Positions 8,250-16,660 of a stretch of 64,000 nucleotides of DNA are shown here, piece by piece; position 1 is the first letter of the stretch; each line of letters begins with the position of its first letter. The notes beneath the pieces are model-generated. The model did not search any database and was not told the DNA's origin. It saw only the letters and a program-made list of their open reading frames with translations. Both the position numbers and the translations under genes were made by a program. This stretch comes from Bradyrhizobium sp. 132 (GTDB lineage Bacteria > Pseudomonadota > Alphaproteobacteria > Rhizobiales > Xanthobacteraceae). The stretch spans positions 124,001-188,000 of the forward strand of contig NZ_JADPKY010000103.1 in assembly GCF_023074185.1 (NCBI RefSeq), read 5' to 3'.

Positions 8250-9569
8250 CTACTGCGGATGGACCGTGGTGGGATCGTCCAGATCGATTTCGCTGTCGGC
8301 GTCGACCGCGCCCTTGTTGGTGTCGACGGTCGCATAGACCGACATGCCGGCGCGGAGCAGGTTTTGCCTCGCGACCGACTTCGGCACGCGGATGCGGACC
8401 GGCACGCGCTGCACGATCTTGGTGAAGTTGCCGGTGGCGTTGTCAGGCGGGAGCAGCGTGAACACCGAGCCCGAACCCGCCGCGATGCTGTCGACGACGC
8501 CGGAGAACTTGCGCATGCCGTAGGCATCGACCTTGATCGTCACCGGCTGGCCGGGACGGATGCGCTTGAGCTGGGTTTCCTTGAAATTGGCGTCGATATA
8601 GACGTTGTCGAGCGGCACGACGTTGCCGAGCCGCTGGCCGACCGCGACGAAGTCGCCGGCACTGACGAGGCGGTTCGAGAACGTGCCGTCGACCGGCGCG
8701 CGCACCGCAGTGAAGCTGAGATCACGCTCGGCCTTGGCGAGCGTGGTCTTGAGCTCGGCGAGTTGCGCCTGCGCTTCGGCTTGCTGCGCCTTGGCGACGT
8801 CGACATTGCTGACCGCGACATCATAGGCGGCCTGTGCGGCCTTGACCGCGGCGGCGCCCTGGTCACGTCCGGCTTCCGAAGTTTCGAAGGTGGCGCGTGA
8901 GGCAAAGCCCTTGCTGTTCAGCGCCTGCTGGCGCTCGTAATCAAGGTCGGCGCGCTTGAGGCCGGCTTCGGCGGACACGAACTGCGCCTTGGCCTGTGCG
9001 ACCTGGCTGTCGAGCGCCGCAACCTGGCGGCCGATGCGATCGATGGTGGCCTGCTGGGTCGCGATCCTGGTCGCGGCGGCGTCGACTGCGATCTTGTAGT
9101 CGCCGTCGTCGATGCGGAAGACGATGTCGCCGGCACGCACCGTGGCGTTGTCGCCAGCAAGGATCGAGGAGATGTGACCGGCAACGCGCGCGCCCAGCAT
9201 GGTATTGTTGGCGCGGACATAGGCGTCGTCAGTGGCAACGTAGAAGCGCCCGACCAGCGTGTAATAGCCGGCATAGCTCGCGGCCGCGAGCGCCAGCACC
9301 AGGCCTACTCCCATCATCACGAATTTGCGCTTGCCCGATTTCGGCGCGGCGGGGGCGGCGGTCGCCTCTGGGGCTGCGGCCGGCTTGTCGGTCACGGGCT
9401 TCTCCGGCGCATCGCTGGTGCGGCGCTTGGTTTCCTCGGTCACATGAGAGCGCAACTGCTCGGCGAGAACTGCGGGCGTCTCGGTGGTGGCGTCACCGCC
9501 CGCGGGCGCCGGCGTCTCCACCGTATCCTGGCGAAGAACGCGCGCAGACTGGTCTCTCAATACGGCCAT
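8250..9569 (-). CDS. HlyD family secretion protein (EmrA-like periplasmic adaptor)
   Basis: The protein is 439 residues. It has a cytoplasmic N-terminus of about 100 residues that is rich in Ala, Pro and Thr, one membrane anchor (VMMGVGLVLALAAASYAGYY), then lipoyl/barrel-sandwich halves. These flank a long coiled-coil hairpin (about residues 175-290, ending near QAQLAELKTTLAKAERDL). A beta-barrel with the VRAPVDGTFSNRLVSAGDFV motif follows. This is the adaptor that links the MFS pump just downstream to an outer-membrane channel. The unusually long cytoplasmic head is not typical of EmrA. The gene starts 192 bases from the divergent TetR gene, with the TetR operator in between. Confidence 0.88.
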   Translation of the reverse strand: MAVLRDQSARVLRQDTVETPAPAGGDATTETPAVLAEQLRSHVTEETKRRTSDAPEKPVTDKPAAAPEATAAPAAPKSGKRKFVMMGVGLVLALAAASYAGYYTLVGRFYVATDDAYVRANNTMLGARVAGHISSILAGDNATVRAGDIVFRIDDGDYKIAVDAAATRIATQQATIDRIGRQVAALDSQVAQAKAQFVSAEAGLKRADLDYERQQALNSKGFASRATFETSEAGRDQGAAAVKAAQAAYDVAVSNVDVAKAQQAEAQAQLAELKTTLAKAERDLSFTAVRAPVDGTFSNRLVSAGDFVAVGQRLGNVVPLDNVYIDANFKETQLKRIRPGQPVTIKVDAYGMRKFSGVVDSIAAGSGSVFTLLPPDNATGNFTKIVQRVPVRIRVPKSVARQNLLRAGMSVYATVDTNKGAVDADSEIDLDDPTTVHPQ

Positions 9570-9642
9570 AAAGGCTTCCCCAAAAGCGCGATGAGGGACG
9601 GTCGCCGTGCGGCCGGTTCCCCCTCGCCTGTCTCAAATATCA

Positions 9643-9663
9643 TTGACCGAACGGTTCGGTCAA
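9643..9663. promoter_or_regulatory. TetR-type operator, 21-bp palindrome
   Basis: The arms TTGACCGAAC and GTTCGGTCAA are exact reverse complements around one central G, and one more pair matches outside them (9642 and 9664). The site lies between the divergent EmrA-like and TetR genes, 74 bases from the first and about 99 from the second. It is flanked by AT-rich sequence suitable for a promoter. Its size and symmetry are those of TetR-family operators. Confidence 0.75.
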
Positions 9664-9761
9664 TATAGATAATATTCCCGGGCAGACCCTACTGGTCCGA
9701 ATCCTTTATTTCGGTTTCATGGCCCTGGACCGATCCAAAAACCTTCCGAGACCCTAAACCA

Positions 9762-10397
9762 ATGGTTGTAACCGGCCGCGAACAACTACACGTCGTCCAA
9801 GAAGAGGACAGCTCCAAGCGGCGCCAGATCCTGGACGGGGCGCGTAAGGTGTTCATGGATCTCGGTTTCGACGGTGCCAGCATGGGCGAGATCGCCCGCG
9901 CGGCGCAGGTCTCCAAGGGCACGCTTTACGTCTACTTCGCCGACAAATCCGCGCTGTTCGAAGCCATCCTCGAGCAGGAGGCGCTCCAGCACGGTCAGGT
10001 CGTGTTCAATTTCGATCCCGCCCGCGATGCCGAGACGACGCTGAAGGATTTCGGCCAGGCCTACATCCATCTGCTGTGCCGGCCCGGCGGCGGGTCCGCA
10101 ATCCGCACCGTGATGGCGATCGCCGAACGCATGCCCGATGTCGGCCGCCGCTATTATGCGCGGGTGCTGGACAAGACCATCAACCGCCTCTCCGACTATC
10201 TCAAAGCCCATGTCGTCCCTGGCGATCTCGATATCGACGATTGCGAACTTGCGGCGTCGCAGTTCATGGAGCTGTGCAAGGCCTCGCTCTTCCTGCCCTT
10301 CGTCTTCCAGGCCGCACCCGCGCCGTCCGAAGAGCGCATGACCGAAGTCGTCGACAGCGCGACGCGGATGTTCCTGGCGGCTTATCGGGCGAAGTAG
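9762..10397 (+). CDS. TetR/AcrR family transcriptional repressor
   Basis: The protein is 211 residues. Its N-terminal helix-turn-helix domain (about residues 20-70) has the usual pattern: RRQILDGARKVFMDLGFDGAS, then MGEIARAAQVSKGTLYVYF and ADKSALFEAI. The C-terminal ligand-binding domain resembles the TetR_C_11/AefR group. It presumably represses the divergent EmrAB-like pump and itself through the palindrome at 9643-9663, and is released by a pump substrate. No clear ribosome site precedes the ATG. Confidence 0.87.
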   Translation: MVVTGREQLHVVQEEDSSKRRQILDGARKVFMDLGFDGASMGEIARAAQVSKGTLYVYFADKSALFEAILEQEALQHGQVVFNFDPARDAETTLKDFGQAYIHLLCRPGGGSAIRTVMAIAERMPDVGRRYYARVLDKTINRLSDYLKAHVVPGDLDIDDCELAASQFMELCKASLFLPFVFQAAPAPSEERMTEVVDSATRMFLAAYRAK

Positions 10398-10450
10398 CGG
10401 CAAGCCGGGCATGCGTTGCAGGCCGTTCCGGCGGTCCTATATTGGGGCCC

Positions 10451-10786
10451 ATGTCCCGTGATCTTCGGCCGCCGGTCGATATCCTCCATTACGAGATCGT
10501 TCAGGAACAGGCCTCCGCGCTTGGACGGATGGGCCGCACGCTCGAACAGGCGCTGGCGCGCTTACGCGAGTTCGACGCCGCCCATGCCCTCCCCGAGGTG
10601 CCGGCCCCGATGCAGCCGGCCAGGCGCAAGCTGGTGATGGAAGCCGGCCACGCGCTCTGGATGTTCGTGGTGCAGCGTGAGGCATCCGGCTTGCGCGACA
10701 GCCGCCACATCATGCGGACCTACAATGTCCCGGCCGAGGTGCAGCGCTGCATGGGGCTGGTCCCAGTACCGTCGAAGTCGGCCTGA
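10451..10786 (+). CDS. conserved hypothetical protein (DUF6665-like)
   Basis: The protein is 111 residues and soluble, with no signal peptide. The N-terminal two thirds look helical (IVQEQASALGRMGRTLEQAL), followed by a conserved-looking segment near LVMEAGHALWMFVVQREA and a short tail. It resembles the DUF6665 proteins annotated in Bradyrhizobium; I make that link from memory of the sequence pattern, and the function is unknown. It starts 54 bases after the TetR gene and may be co-transcribed with it. Confidence 0.65.
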   Translation: MSRDLRPPVDILHYEIVQEQASALGRMGRTLEQALARLREFDAAHALPEVPAPMQPARRKLVMEAGHALWMFVVQREASGLRDSRHIMRTYNVPAEVQRCMGLVPVPSKSA

Positions 10787-10955
10787 AGATGATTTTTCTA
10801 CGGCACCGGGCGCTAGGCGTGCACTCATTGAGCGGCCGGCCGCCTGATGTCCGGCTTAACGCCAACACCGGCCGAACAGCGGATGGCCTCCGAGGTCGCA
10901 GATGTGCCAGACGCGGACCTCTGCTCGTAAGTAATCAATGAAGATCGTGGTCACC

Positions 10956-12347
10956 TCAGTGCTCGCGAACGCCAGCTTTTCTGAGTCCTTCGACGATGTC
11001 GTCGTACTCACGACGAAACTGCGGATTGCTCGAACGTGCGTAGCCGATTTGCTGGAACCACTGGATCGTGAAGTCCGGTCGGATTGCATTCAATTCGACC
11101 AATACCTGTTGGGCCATTTCCAATTGGCCAGTTGCTCCATAAGCTGAAATCAGATCCGGATACGGAAACCAGTCCGATTTGTTCAAGTTGATGGAGCGCT
11201 TACATTCCTCGATGGCCTCCTTGTATTGGCGAAGATGGATTTGAGCATGGCAGAGGAAAAATCGCCAAGTGCCAGCGGCCGGATCTTTGGGGCTTAGGCG
11301 CAAAGCGATCTGAATCGGGGAAAACGCTTCGCGCGCGCGTCCCGCCGTAATAAGTACGATTCCCTTGGATGCATACGCGACGGGCGAATTAGGATCGATT
11401 TCTAAGGCTGCGTCGTATTCAGGCAAGGCTTGCTCAGGATTTCCATAGTTCAATATGTTTCCCTTGGCTGCGTGCGCGATTGCGGTCGCAGGGCGTTGTG
11501 CGAGAACTTGATCAATTAGCTTGAGCGCCGTCCGTTTGTCCTCGACTACGGACGTTGACCATCCGTAGATCACGCCATCCGCTATACACAACGCCTTGCC
11601 GATCATTGCATCGATGTTGTCCGGATCGAGGCGCAGTGCGCGCTCGAACAAGTCGTTTGCCTGTGCATTCGTTAACTTGGTCCGGGGCCCATAGCGCTTC
11701 GCCCAGCCACGCATGCTGAAATCCACAGCGTCTGGATTGGTTACCCTGTCCATTTGGCTGCGCCGGCTTTCGGCCTGGATGAGTTCGACGTTCAGAGAGC
11801 GAGCGAGCCGCGCCGTGACTTGCTCCTGCAAGGCCGCAAGATTGGTCCGATCGCCGTCAAAGCGGTCCGACCAGACGTCGCGACCGCTCGACAGGTCGGC
11901 AAGTGACACGTTCATCCGGACCCGATCTCCAGCCCGTTGCACGGCCCCCTGTACCGCCCATCGGATACCAAGATCCTTTCCAAGCGTCTTGAGATCGACC
12001 TGCTTGTTCTTATAGGTGAAAGCCGTCCCGCGCCCGATGACGAATGTATCGGGAATTTGCGAGAGGTCGGTCGTCAGATCGGTCGTAATACCCTCAGCGA
12101 AATAGTCCTGCTCTGGGTCGTTGTTGAGGTTTGCGAATGGCAGGACAACGAGAGACAAACGCGGAGCAATGTCGGGCCGGGTCGTAGCTTCCTTCTGCGT
12201 TTTTTGGCTTCCCGGAAACACGTCCGTGCGGAGCGTGTTCCAAACAGTCCAGTAGCCGACGAGGCCGCCCGCGATCGCACCGACGGCGGCAATCGAGGCG
12301 AGCGCGCCCCCGATCAACTGCAATCGTGCCCGCAGCCGCATCTTCAA
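10956..12347 (-). CDS. TolB-like/TPR-repeat membrane protein (probably 5'-frameshifted)
   Basis: The main frame gives 463 residues. One membrane segment near the N-terminus (LIGGALASIAAVGAIAGGLV) is followed by a FlgO/TolB-like alpha/beta domain starting LSVVLPFANL-like (as SLVVLPFANLNNDPEQ). About six TPR-like helical pairs fill the C-terminal half (for example PEQALPEYDAALEIDPNSP). This is the C-terminal layout of many rhizobial adenylate-cyclase-like proteins, but no cyclase or DNA-binding domain is present. The frame opens only at a TTG (12345-12347) with no ribosome site, while coding-type sequence continues upstream in the same frame as far as a TGA. The natural start is probably the GTG at 12460 in another frame (see the next entry). 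Confidence 0.75.
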   Translation of the reverse strand: MKMRLRARLQLIGGALASIAAVGAIAGGLVGYWTVWNTLRTDVFPGSQKTQKEATTRPDIAPRLSLVVLPFANLNNDPEQDYFAEGITTDLTTDLSQIPDTFVIGRGTAFTYKNKQVDLKTLGKDLGIRWAVQGAVQRAGDRVRMNVSLADLSSGRDVWSDRFDGDRTNLAALQEQVTARLARSLNVELIQAESRRSQMDRVTNPDAVDFSMRGWAKRYGPRTKLTNAQANDLFERALRLDPDNIDAMIGKALCIADGVIYGWSTSVVEDKRTALKLIDQVLAQRPATAIAHAAKGNILNYGNPEQALPEYDAALEIDPNSPVAYASKGIVLITAGRAREAFSPIQIALRLSPKDPAAGTWRFFLCHAQIHLRQYKEAIEECKRSINLNKSDWFPYPDLISAYGATGQLEMAQQVLVELNAIRPDFTIQWFQQIGYARSSNPQFRREYDDIVEGLRKAGVREH

Positions 12348-12460
12348 ATTGCGATCCGATGGCGGCTTCCCCGGTTGCTCCTCATGGAATGGCGCTTTTT
12401 CGGCTGCTCATTATCGGGCGGTTTGCTAGGTGGTTCGTTGGAGACGTCCGAGTTTGTCAC
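12348..12460 (-). other. detached 5' coding segment of the TolB/TPR gene, out of frame by one base
   Basis: A GTG at 12460 follows an excellent ribosome site (GGAGG, 5 bases away) and opens a frame beginning V-T-N-S-D-V-S-N-E-P-P-S-K-P-P. That frame runs into a run of five A (12396-12400 on the plus strand as T). After the run, the frame that leads into the main protein looks coding (HEEQPGKPPSDRNLKMRLRA). One added A would join the two into a single protein about 500 residues long. This is either a one-base deletion, a sequencing error in the homopolymer, or slippage at AAA-AAG. Confidence 0.55.
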
Positions 12461-12590
12461 CGTTGCCTCCGCGCACGGGCCCCACGTCCGGACTTCTAAC
12501 AATAGCAGAATTACGCGGGTTCAGGTTGGTCAACGCTTCTGACTCATTCGCCCTTTTTTCTAAGTGTCGCCTCTACAATCGCCGGATAGA

Positions 12591-12617
12591 TGTCCGGTTT
12601 GGGTCAAAAGCGTCGGT
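12591..12617. repeat. degenerate palindromic repeat of the TCCGCTTTGGGTCA type
   Basis: The sequence TGTCCGGTTTGGGTCAAAAG followed by CGTCGGT resembles an imperfect palindrome of about 26 bases whose ideal form would be TGTCCGCTTTGGGTCA...AAGCGGACA. Related degenerate copies lie near 12690-12705, 13205-13230, 13971-13995 and 15812-15838, all between the genes of this islet. The 258-base gap here (12461-12718) holds nothing else I can recognise. Confidence 0.4.
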
Positions 12618-12718
12618 CTAGCGCTCCACTGCAAATTTCCGATCTACCCCTCTGAACCGACATGTAGCGGCACCGTCTTAACGGCAGCGATGGGCCACAA
12701 GCGGTTCTGCCACTCAGC

Positions 12719-13102
12719 TTAGGGCCTATCGAGACCTTGCGGCAGACTGATCCAGAGCACTGTCTGTTCTTGCGGCGAATGTAGCGATTTATGTCCCTTG
12801 CCATCCACGTCCTCAAACAAGACAAAGCTACCGGCTGGCACGCGCCTCTCATCTCCGTCACTTGTCTGGTATTCTGCCGATCCATCGAGCCTCACCGTCA
12901 GCACGCGCTCAGGCACTGTATGCCAATCAACCTCGCGCGCTCCCGCCGGGATGTGCGTGAAACGCAGGCCTGACGCCACGTACTTTCCCGACACTTCGAA
13001 TGCGACGGCATTGGGGTGAACCTGTCGAGAGGTCGTCGGGATTTCGACTTCATCGAAGTGAGACTCGCCATCGGCAGTCGAGTAAACACGCAGACACTTC
13101 AT
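12719..13102 (-). CDS. cupin domain-containing protein
   Basis: The protein is about 127 residues and soluble. The cupin pattern includes LRFTHIPAGAREVDWHTVPE for motif 1 and, after a turn, RVPAGSFVLFEDVDGKGHKS for motif 2. It keeps the small beta-barrel signature, but the usual triple-His metal site is incomplete, so a binding rather than an enzymatic role is possible. The ATG at 13102 is preferred over the GTG at 13111 because GGTGG is well spaced for it. It is one of five minus-strand genes in the 10.9-15.9 kb islet. Confidence 0.7.
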   Translation of the reverse strand: MKCLRVYSTADGESHFDEVEIPTTSRQVHPNAVAFEVSGKYVASGLRFTHIPAGAREVDWHTVPERVLTVRLDGSAEYQTSDGDERRVPAGSFVLFEDVDGKGHKSLHSPQEQTVLWISLPQGLDRP

Positions 13103-13242
13103 CTTAGCCACCGTTCATTCAGATGCAGTCAATCAGCCGCCCTAGGCGTACTGACCGTACGACATGTCTTCCAGTCGTCCCGCGCGCCTAAGGATCGCAG
13201 AAGGTCGGCTTGGGGTCACAAGTGGACCCAGATAAGCATGTG

Positions 13243-13923
13243 CTAAACCTGCGCCGGTTTCGCATCTCGGCCATTTCGACCCAGCCGCGGCTCAGTTCCC
13301 GCCAAAAGCCTTTGGATGTTGGAACGATGGCGGATGATCACGTAAAGACCGCCTCCGATCACCATCAACCGATACGGCAATGGGTGCTCGACCGCGCAGA
13401 CAACGACGATTGCCGTCAACGCTGCGAGCATCGAGCTCAAGGAAACGATCTGGGTCATAGCCACCACGACGCCAAAGACGGTCGCAGCCCCCAATCCCAC
13501 GGGCCACGACAGCGCCAGCAACACACCGAGCCCGGCCGCAGCCGACTTGCCGCCCGTGAAGTTCAGCCAGACCGATCGGCTATGTCCCAACAGCACGGCA
13601 ATTCCGGCCAGACAAACAGCCCATGGCACCCCGATTTGCAGATCAGACCCTGTCGACGGAGGGGATAGTTCTGCATAGAGCCAAGGACAGAGCGAGCGTG
13701 CGACGATGATGGCAGCCACGCCCTTCAGCACATCGCCGACGAGCACGAACAAGGCAGGCCATTTACCGAGGGTCCGCAAGACATTCGTTGCCCCGGTGGA
13801 CTTGGAGCCATGCCTTCGAATGTCGATGCCTCTGAGCAGTTTTCCCGCGAGATAGCCCGTGGGGAACGAGCCGAGTAGATAGGCGATCACCAACGCGACC
13901 GCGCCCGCTGTCCAAAAAGCCAT
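13243..13923 (-). CDS. plsY: glycerol-3-phosphate acyltransferase PlsY
   Basis: The protein is 226 residues with about six membrane segments. The three PlsY motifs are present: GSFPTGYLAGKLLRG with HGSKSTGATNVLRTLG near residues 18-53, GHSRSVWLNFTGGKSAAAGLG in the middle, and IIRHRSNIQRLLAGTEPRLG near the C-terminus. PlsY transfers the acyl group from acyl-phosphate to glycerol-3-phosphate in the inner membrane, the first step of phospholipid synthesis. It lies in an accessory-looking islet rather than a housekeeping locus, so it may be a second copy; that cannot be decided from this window. Confidence 0.88.
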   Translation of the reverse strand: MAFWTAGAVALVIAYLLGSFPTGYLAGKLLRGIDIRRHGSKSTGATNVLRTLGKWPALFVLVGDVLKGVAAIIVARSLCPWLYAELSPPSTGSDLQIGVPWAVCLAGIAVLLGHSRSVWLNFTGGKSAAAGLGVLLALSWPVGLGAATVFGVVVAMTQIVSLSSMLAALTAIVVVCAVEHPLPYRLMVIGGGLYVIIRHRSNIQRLLAGTEPRLGRNGRDAKPAQV

Positions 13924-14034
13924 GGGTTTATGTCCAGTTTTCTGAACGCTGTTTTATCTCCGACTTCGTCTGACCGCTATCGGCCACAAACGGAAAGCTG
14001 TAGTCCCGCTTCTCCGGGAAACAAGTCGTGACGA

Positions 14035-14469
14035 TCAAGGGGCGGCAACTGCAACCGTTTCTTCGATTATCCTCGGCTGTCCGCCCTCGCTAGTAAGAAT
14101 GGATGAGTAATAACCGTGAAAAGAACGATCACCTACCTTGGCCTGCCATGTTCCCGCATTGAAAACGAAGATGCCCTCGGGACGCGAGATGGTTCTTTGA
14201 ACCGAATAATCATGCAATCCGAGCTTGAGGGCGTCGCTGAAACTCTGGCGGATGGCGTCCCGCCCCTGAAAGATGCCGCTGGGCGTCACCCGCACAGCGT
14301 TCTCTGCAAATGTCGCGGCCATAGTGTCCAGATCACCGCGATTGTACGCTTCTGAGAAATGCTTGTGCATGTCGTCCATGGCGGCATCACCAAGCGTGTC
14401 TCCCGCAATCGAGTTGCGCGGAATGGCAAGCACCAACCAAACAAGAATGGTCGCTAATCTGACTGCCAT
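14035..14469 (-). CDS. secreted SnoaL/NTF2-like protein (DUF4440 type)
   Basis: The protein is 144 residues with an N-terminal signal (LATILVWLVLAIPRNSIAG). The mature part is a cone-shaped NTF2-like domain: HFSEAYNRGDLDTMAATFAEN, then TPSGIFQGRDAIRQSFSDAL and an edge-strand pattern to the end. Such domains bind small ligands or act as isomerase-type enzymes; there is no clear catalytic residue set. It is a minus-strand gene of the islet. Its start at 14469 follows GGAGGGAACATG-type sequence. Confidence 0.72.
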   Translation of the reverse strand: MAVRLATILVWLVLAIPRNSIAGDTLGDAAMDDMHKHFSEAYNRGDLDTMAATFAENAVRVTPSGIFQGRDAIRQSFSDALKLGLHDYSVQRTISRPEGIFVFNAGTWQAKVGDRSFHGYYSSILTSEGGQPRIIEETVAVAAP

Positions 14470-14669
14470 GTTCCCTCCGTTTCACTATAGTCGATTGACA
14501 GCGCTCTCTGTTACGCCAGAGTATGGAACGCAGCCACGTGTGACAACAACGTCTCTTTAGGGTCACAACACGAAGTACTCCAGGTGATCAAATCTGGTAC
14601 GCCATTCCTTCGTAAGCGGACCTCGTGGAGGGGTGCCGCCAGCTCGCCTATGGGCCCGTAGCGCCATCC

Positions 14670-15752
14670 TCAATGGGAAGATTTGTCCAGTTTTAGATGA
14701 CCAACACAGGTCGGCGATATGGGTTCGAGGGCAATTGCGGGCAAGAGCAGATCATTTACAAACCGCATGCTTCCGCCGGGAATGCTCGCGAGAGACGCCA
14801 CGGCCAAGACAAGATCAAGTTCTGGGACAACGTAGATAATCTGACTACCCGTGCCTGCGGCGAAGAAAGCGTGGAGCCCTGTGCTGGTGCGCGTCACCCA
14901 CCAAAGGTAGCCATAAGCCGCTCTGACCGGAGGGCCACCATCATTGTGCTTCGCACTGGAGGCAGCTACGTATTCGCTCGACACAACCTGCTCATCTCCC
15001 CACCGTCCGCGTTGAAGATACAATTGGCCAAGCTTGACCATGTCCCTCGCGGTTAAAGAGAGTGTTGTTGCGCCAATAAGGTGGCCTTCTCCATCCGCTC
15101 TCCAATCATAATTCGCGATTTCCAGAGGGCCGAACAGGTTTTGCTCTACGAAGCTCTTTGAGTCTTGTTGAAGCGCCCGCGCCAAAACCACCGACAACAG
15201 ATTAACGCTGTCGTCGTCGTAGTCGAACTGAGTGCCGGGTTTGTACTGAATGGGCCGATAGAGTGTCCACTCCCACATTTCGCGTGGCGGAGCGGTGACC
15301 TTCGCTCCAAACGGCGCGCCTGAATCAAAGCCCGAGGTCATCGTCAGCAAATCCCGAAGCGTGATGTCACGTACGCGGGGATCCACTGTCGGACTCAATG
15401 CCTCGGGTAGTAACTCGGAAAGCGTTTTATCGACGCGCAGGTATCCCTTGTCGAGCGCGATCCCGATCAAAATCGAGAGTACACTCTTCGTGATTGAGTG
15501 CACCGGTAACAGGCTCTGCGCATTCAGGCCGACCCTGTAATACTCGAACTCGACGCACCCATGTCGCGCGAACACAACGCTCCGAACTGCGGGGTATTGC
15601 TCGGCAAGCTGCGAACTGAGGTGTGCCAGCGTGCCCGAATTGAGTTGCCCTTCTGTCAGGCAGGGGGAGCCTATGAGCAGGGGAAGCAGTATCGAGGCAA
15701 GTCCAACGCACCACTTTCTCCGCAATTGCCAAAAACAGACGCCGTTGACCAT
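14670..15752 (-). CDS. serine hydrolase of the beta-lactamase family
   Basis: The protein is 360 residues with an N-terminal membrane or signal segment (VGLASILLPLLIGSPCL). The penicillin-binding fold is shown by the SxxK motif in HSITKSVLSILIG near residue 88, and a second motif of the Y-x-N type at FDYDDDSVNLL. A GYLWWV-type strand lies before the third motif. Class C beta-lactamase-like hydrolases of this kind include esterases and 6-aminohexanoate-dimer hydrolases, so the substrate is open. It is the last minus-strand gene of the islet, followed by a degenerate palindrome near 15812. Confidence 0.8.
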   Translation of the reverse strand: MVNGVCFWQLRRKWCVGLASILLPLLIGSPCLTEGQLNSGTLAHLSSQLAEQYPAVRSVVFARHGCVEFEYYRVGLNAQSLLPVHSITKSVLSILIGIALDKGYLRVDKTLSELLPEALSPTVDPRVRDITLRDLLTMTSGFDSGAPFGAKVTAPPREMWEWTLYRPIQYKPGTQFDYDDDSVNLLSVVLARALQQDSKSFVEQNLFGPLEIANYDWRADGEGHLIGATTLSLTARDMVKLGQLYLQRGRWGDEQVVSSEYVAASSAKHNDGGPPVRAAYGYLWWVTRTSTGLHAFFAAGTGSQIIYVVPELDLVLAVASLASIPGGSMRFVNDLLLPAIALEPISPTCVGHLKLDKSSH

Positions 15753-15899
15753 TTGCCTGCCCCTCTTCTTGGGCCGCCATTGCGATCCATCTCATGCGGC
15801 TAAATTGCGGCAAGTCCGCTCCGGGTCACAAGCCGCCCATCATGCTCAAGGCGGGAGACTTCCGTTTGCGTCGGTAAGCTGACCTTTATGAGTACACCC

Positions 15900-16628
15900 C
15901 TAATCGGTAACCTGCCTCCTCAGCGCGGCGAGATCGTTGACGACCATCTTGGTCGGGCCGGTCGAGATGATGCCGTCGTCCTGGAGGCGGCTGAGGATCA
16001 GGCTGATCGACTGGCGCGTGGCGCCGATCATGCGCGCGAGATTGGCCTGCGTGATGCGGCCAAGCGAGATCGGGCCGCTCTCGTCCTGGGCCGCGTTCTC
16101 GCACAGCTTGACCAGGAGCAGGACCAACCGTTCCGCCGCCTTCTGTCCCGCCAGCGTCTGCGCCAGCATCGAATAGGTCTCGCCCTTGAAGCCGAGGCAC
16201 TCGATCAGCGCGACTGCGAACGAGGGCGACTGCGCGATCAACCGGCGGACCGCATCCTGGTCGAGATGCAGTGCTTCGACCCGCCCAAGCGCGCGGGCTG
16301 ACCAGCTGTGGCGATGATCGCCGAGGATATAGGGCGCGCCGACGAAGTCACCTGCCTCCCAGGTCGACAGCATCAGTTCGCGCCCTTGCGTGCCAGCATG
16401 GGTGCTTTCGACGATCCCGGTCAGGATGATGTGGATGCCATTCGCGGGCTCGCCCTCCCGCAGCAGATATTCGCGGTTCTGGTAGGTCGCGAGCCTGCCG
16501 GTTCGCATCACCAGGTCCAGATCGGGCTTGTCCAACGCCTTCAGCACATAACGTCCGGTCCCGGGCCGTGACAGTTCAGCGCGCGGCTCAGCTGGATCGG
16601 CCACCTCATGCGCATCGCTGCGCCCCAC
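15900..16628 (-). CDS. Crp/Fnr family transcriptional regulator
   Basis: The protein is 242 residues. The N-terminal cyclic-nucleotide-binding fold covers about residues 25-145 (REYLLREGEPANGIHIILTG is the first glycine turn). A C-terminal winged helix follows, with ISLGRITQANLARMIGATRQ and SISLILSRLQDDGIIS. There is no cysteine cluster of the FNR type, so it is not an oxygen sensor of that kind. The GTG at 16628 is chosen from an AAGGGAGA site 7 bases upstream and gives the family length. It lies 32 bases downstream of the amidase gene on the same strand and may sense a product of that pathway. Confidence 0.87.
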   Translation of the reverse strand: MGRSDAHEVADPAEPRAELSRPGTGRYVLKALDKPDLDLVMRTGRLATYQNREYLLREGEPANGIHIILTGIVESTHAGTQGRELMLSTWEAGDFVGAPYILGDHRHSWSARALGRVEALHLDQDAVRRLIAQSPSFAVALIECLGFKGETYSMLAQTLAGQKAAERLVLLLVKLCENAAQDESGPISLGRITQANLARMIGATRQSISLILSRLQDDGIISTGPTKMVVNDLAALRRQVTD

Positions 16629-16660
16629 GATCAGTCTCCCTTCGAGTGACGGCTCGAAGG

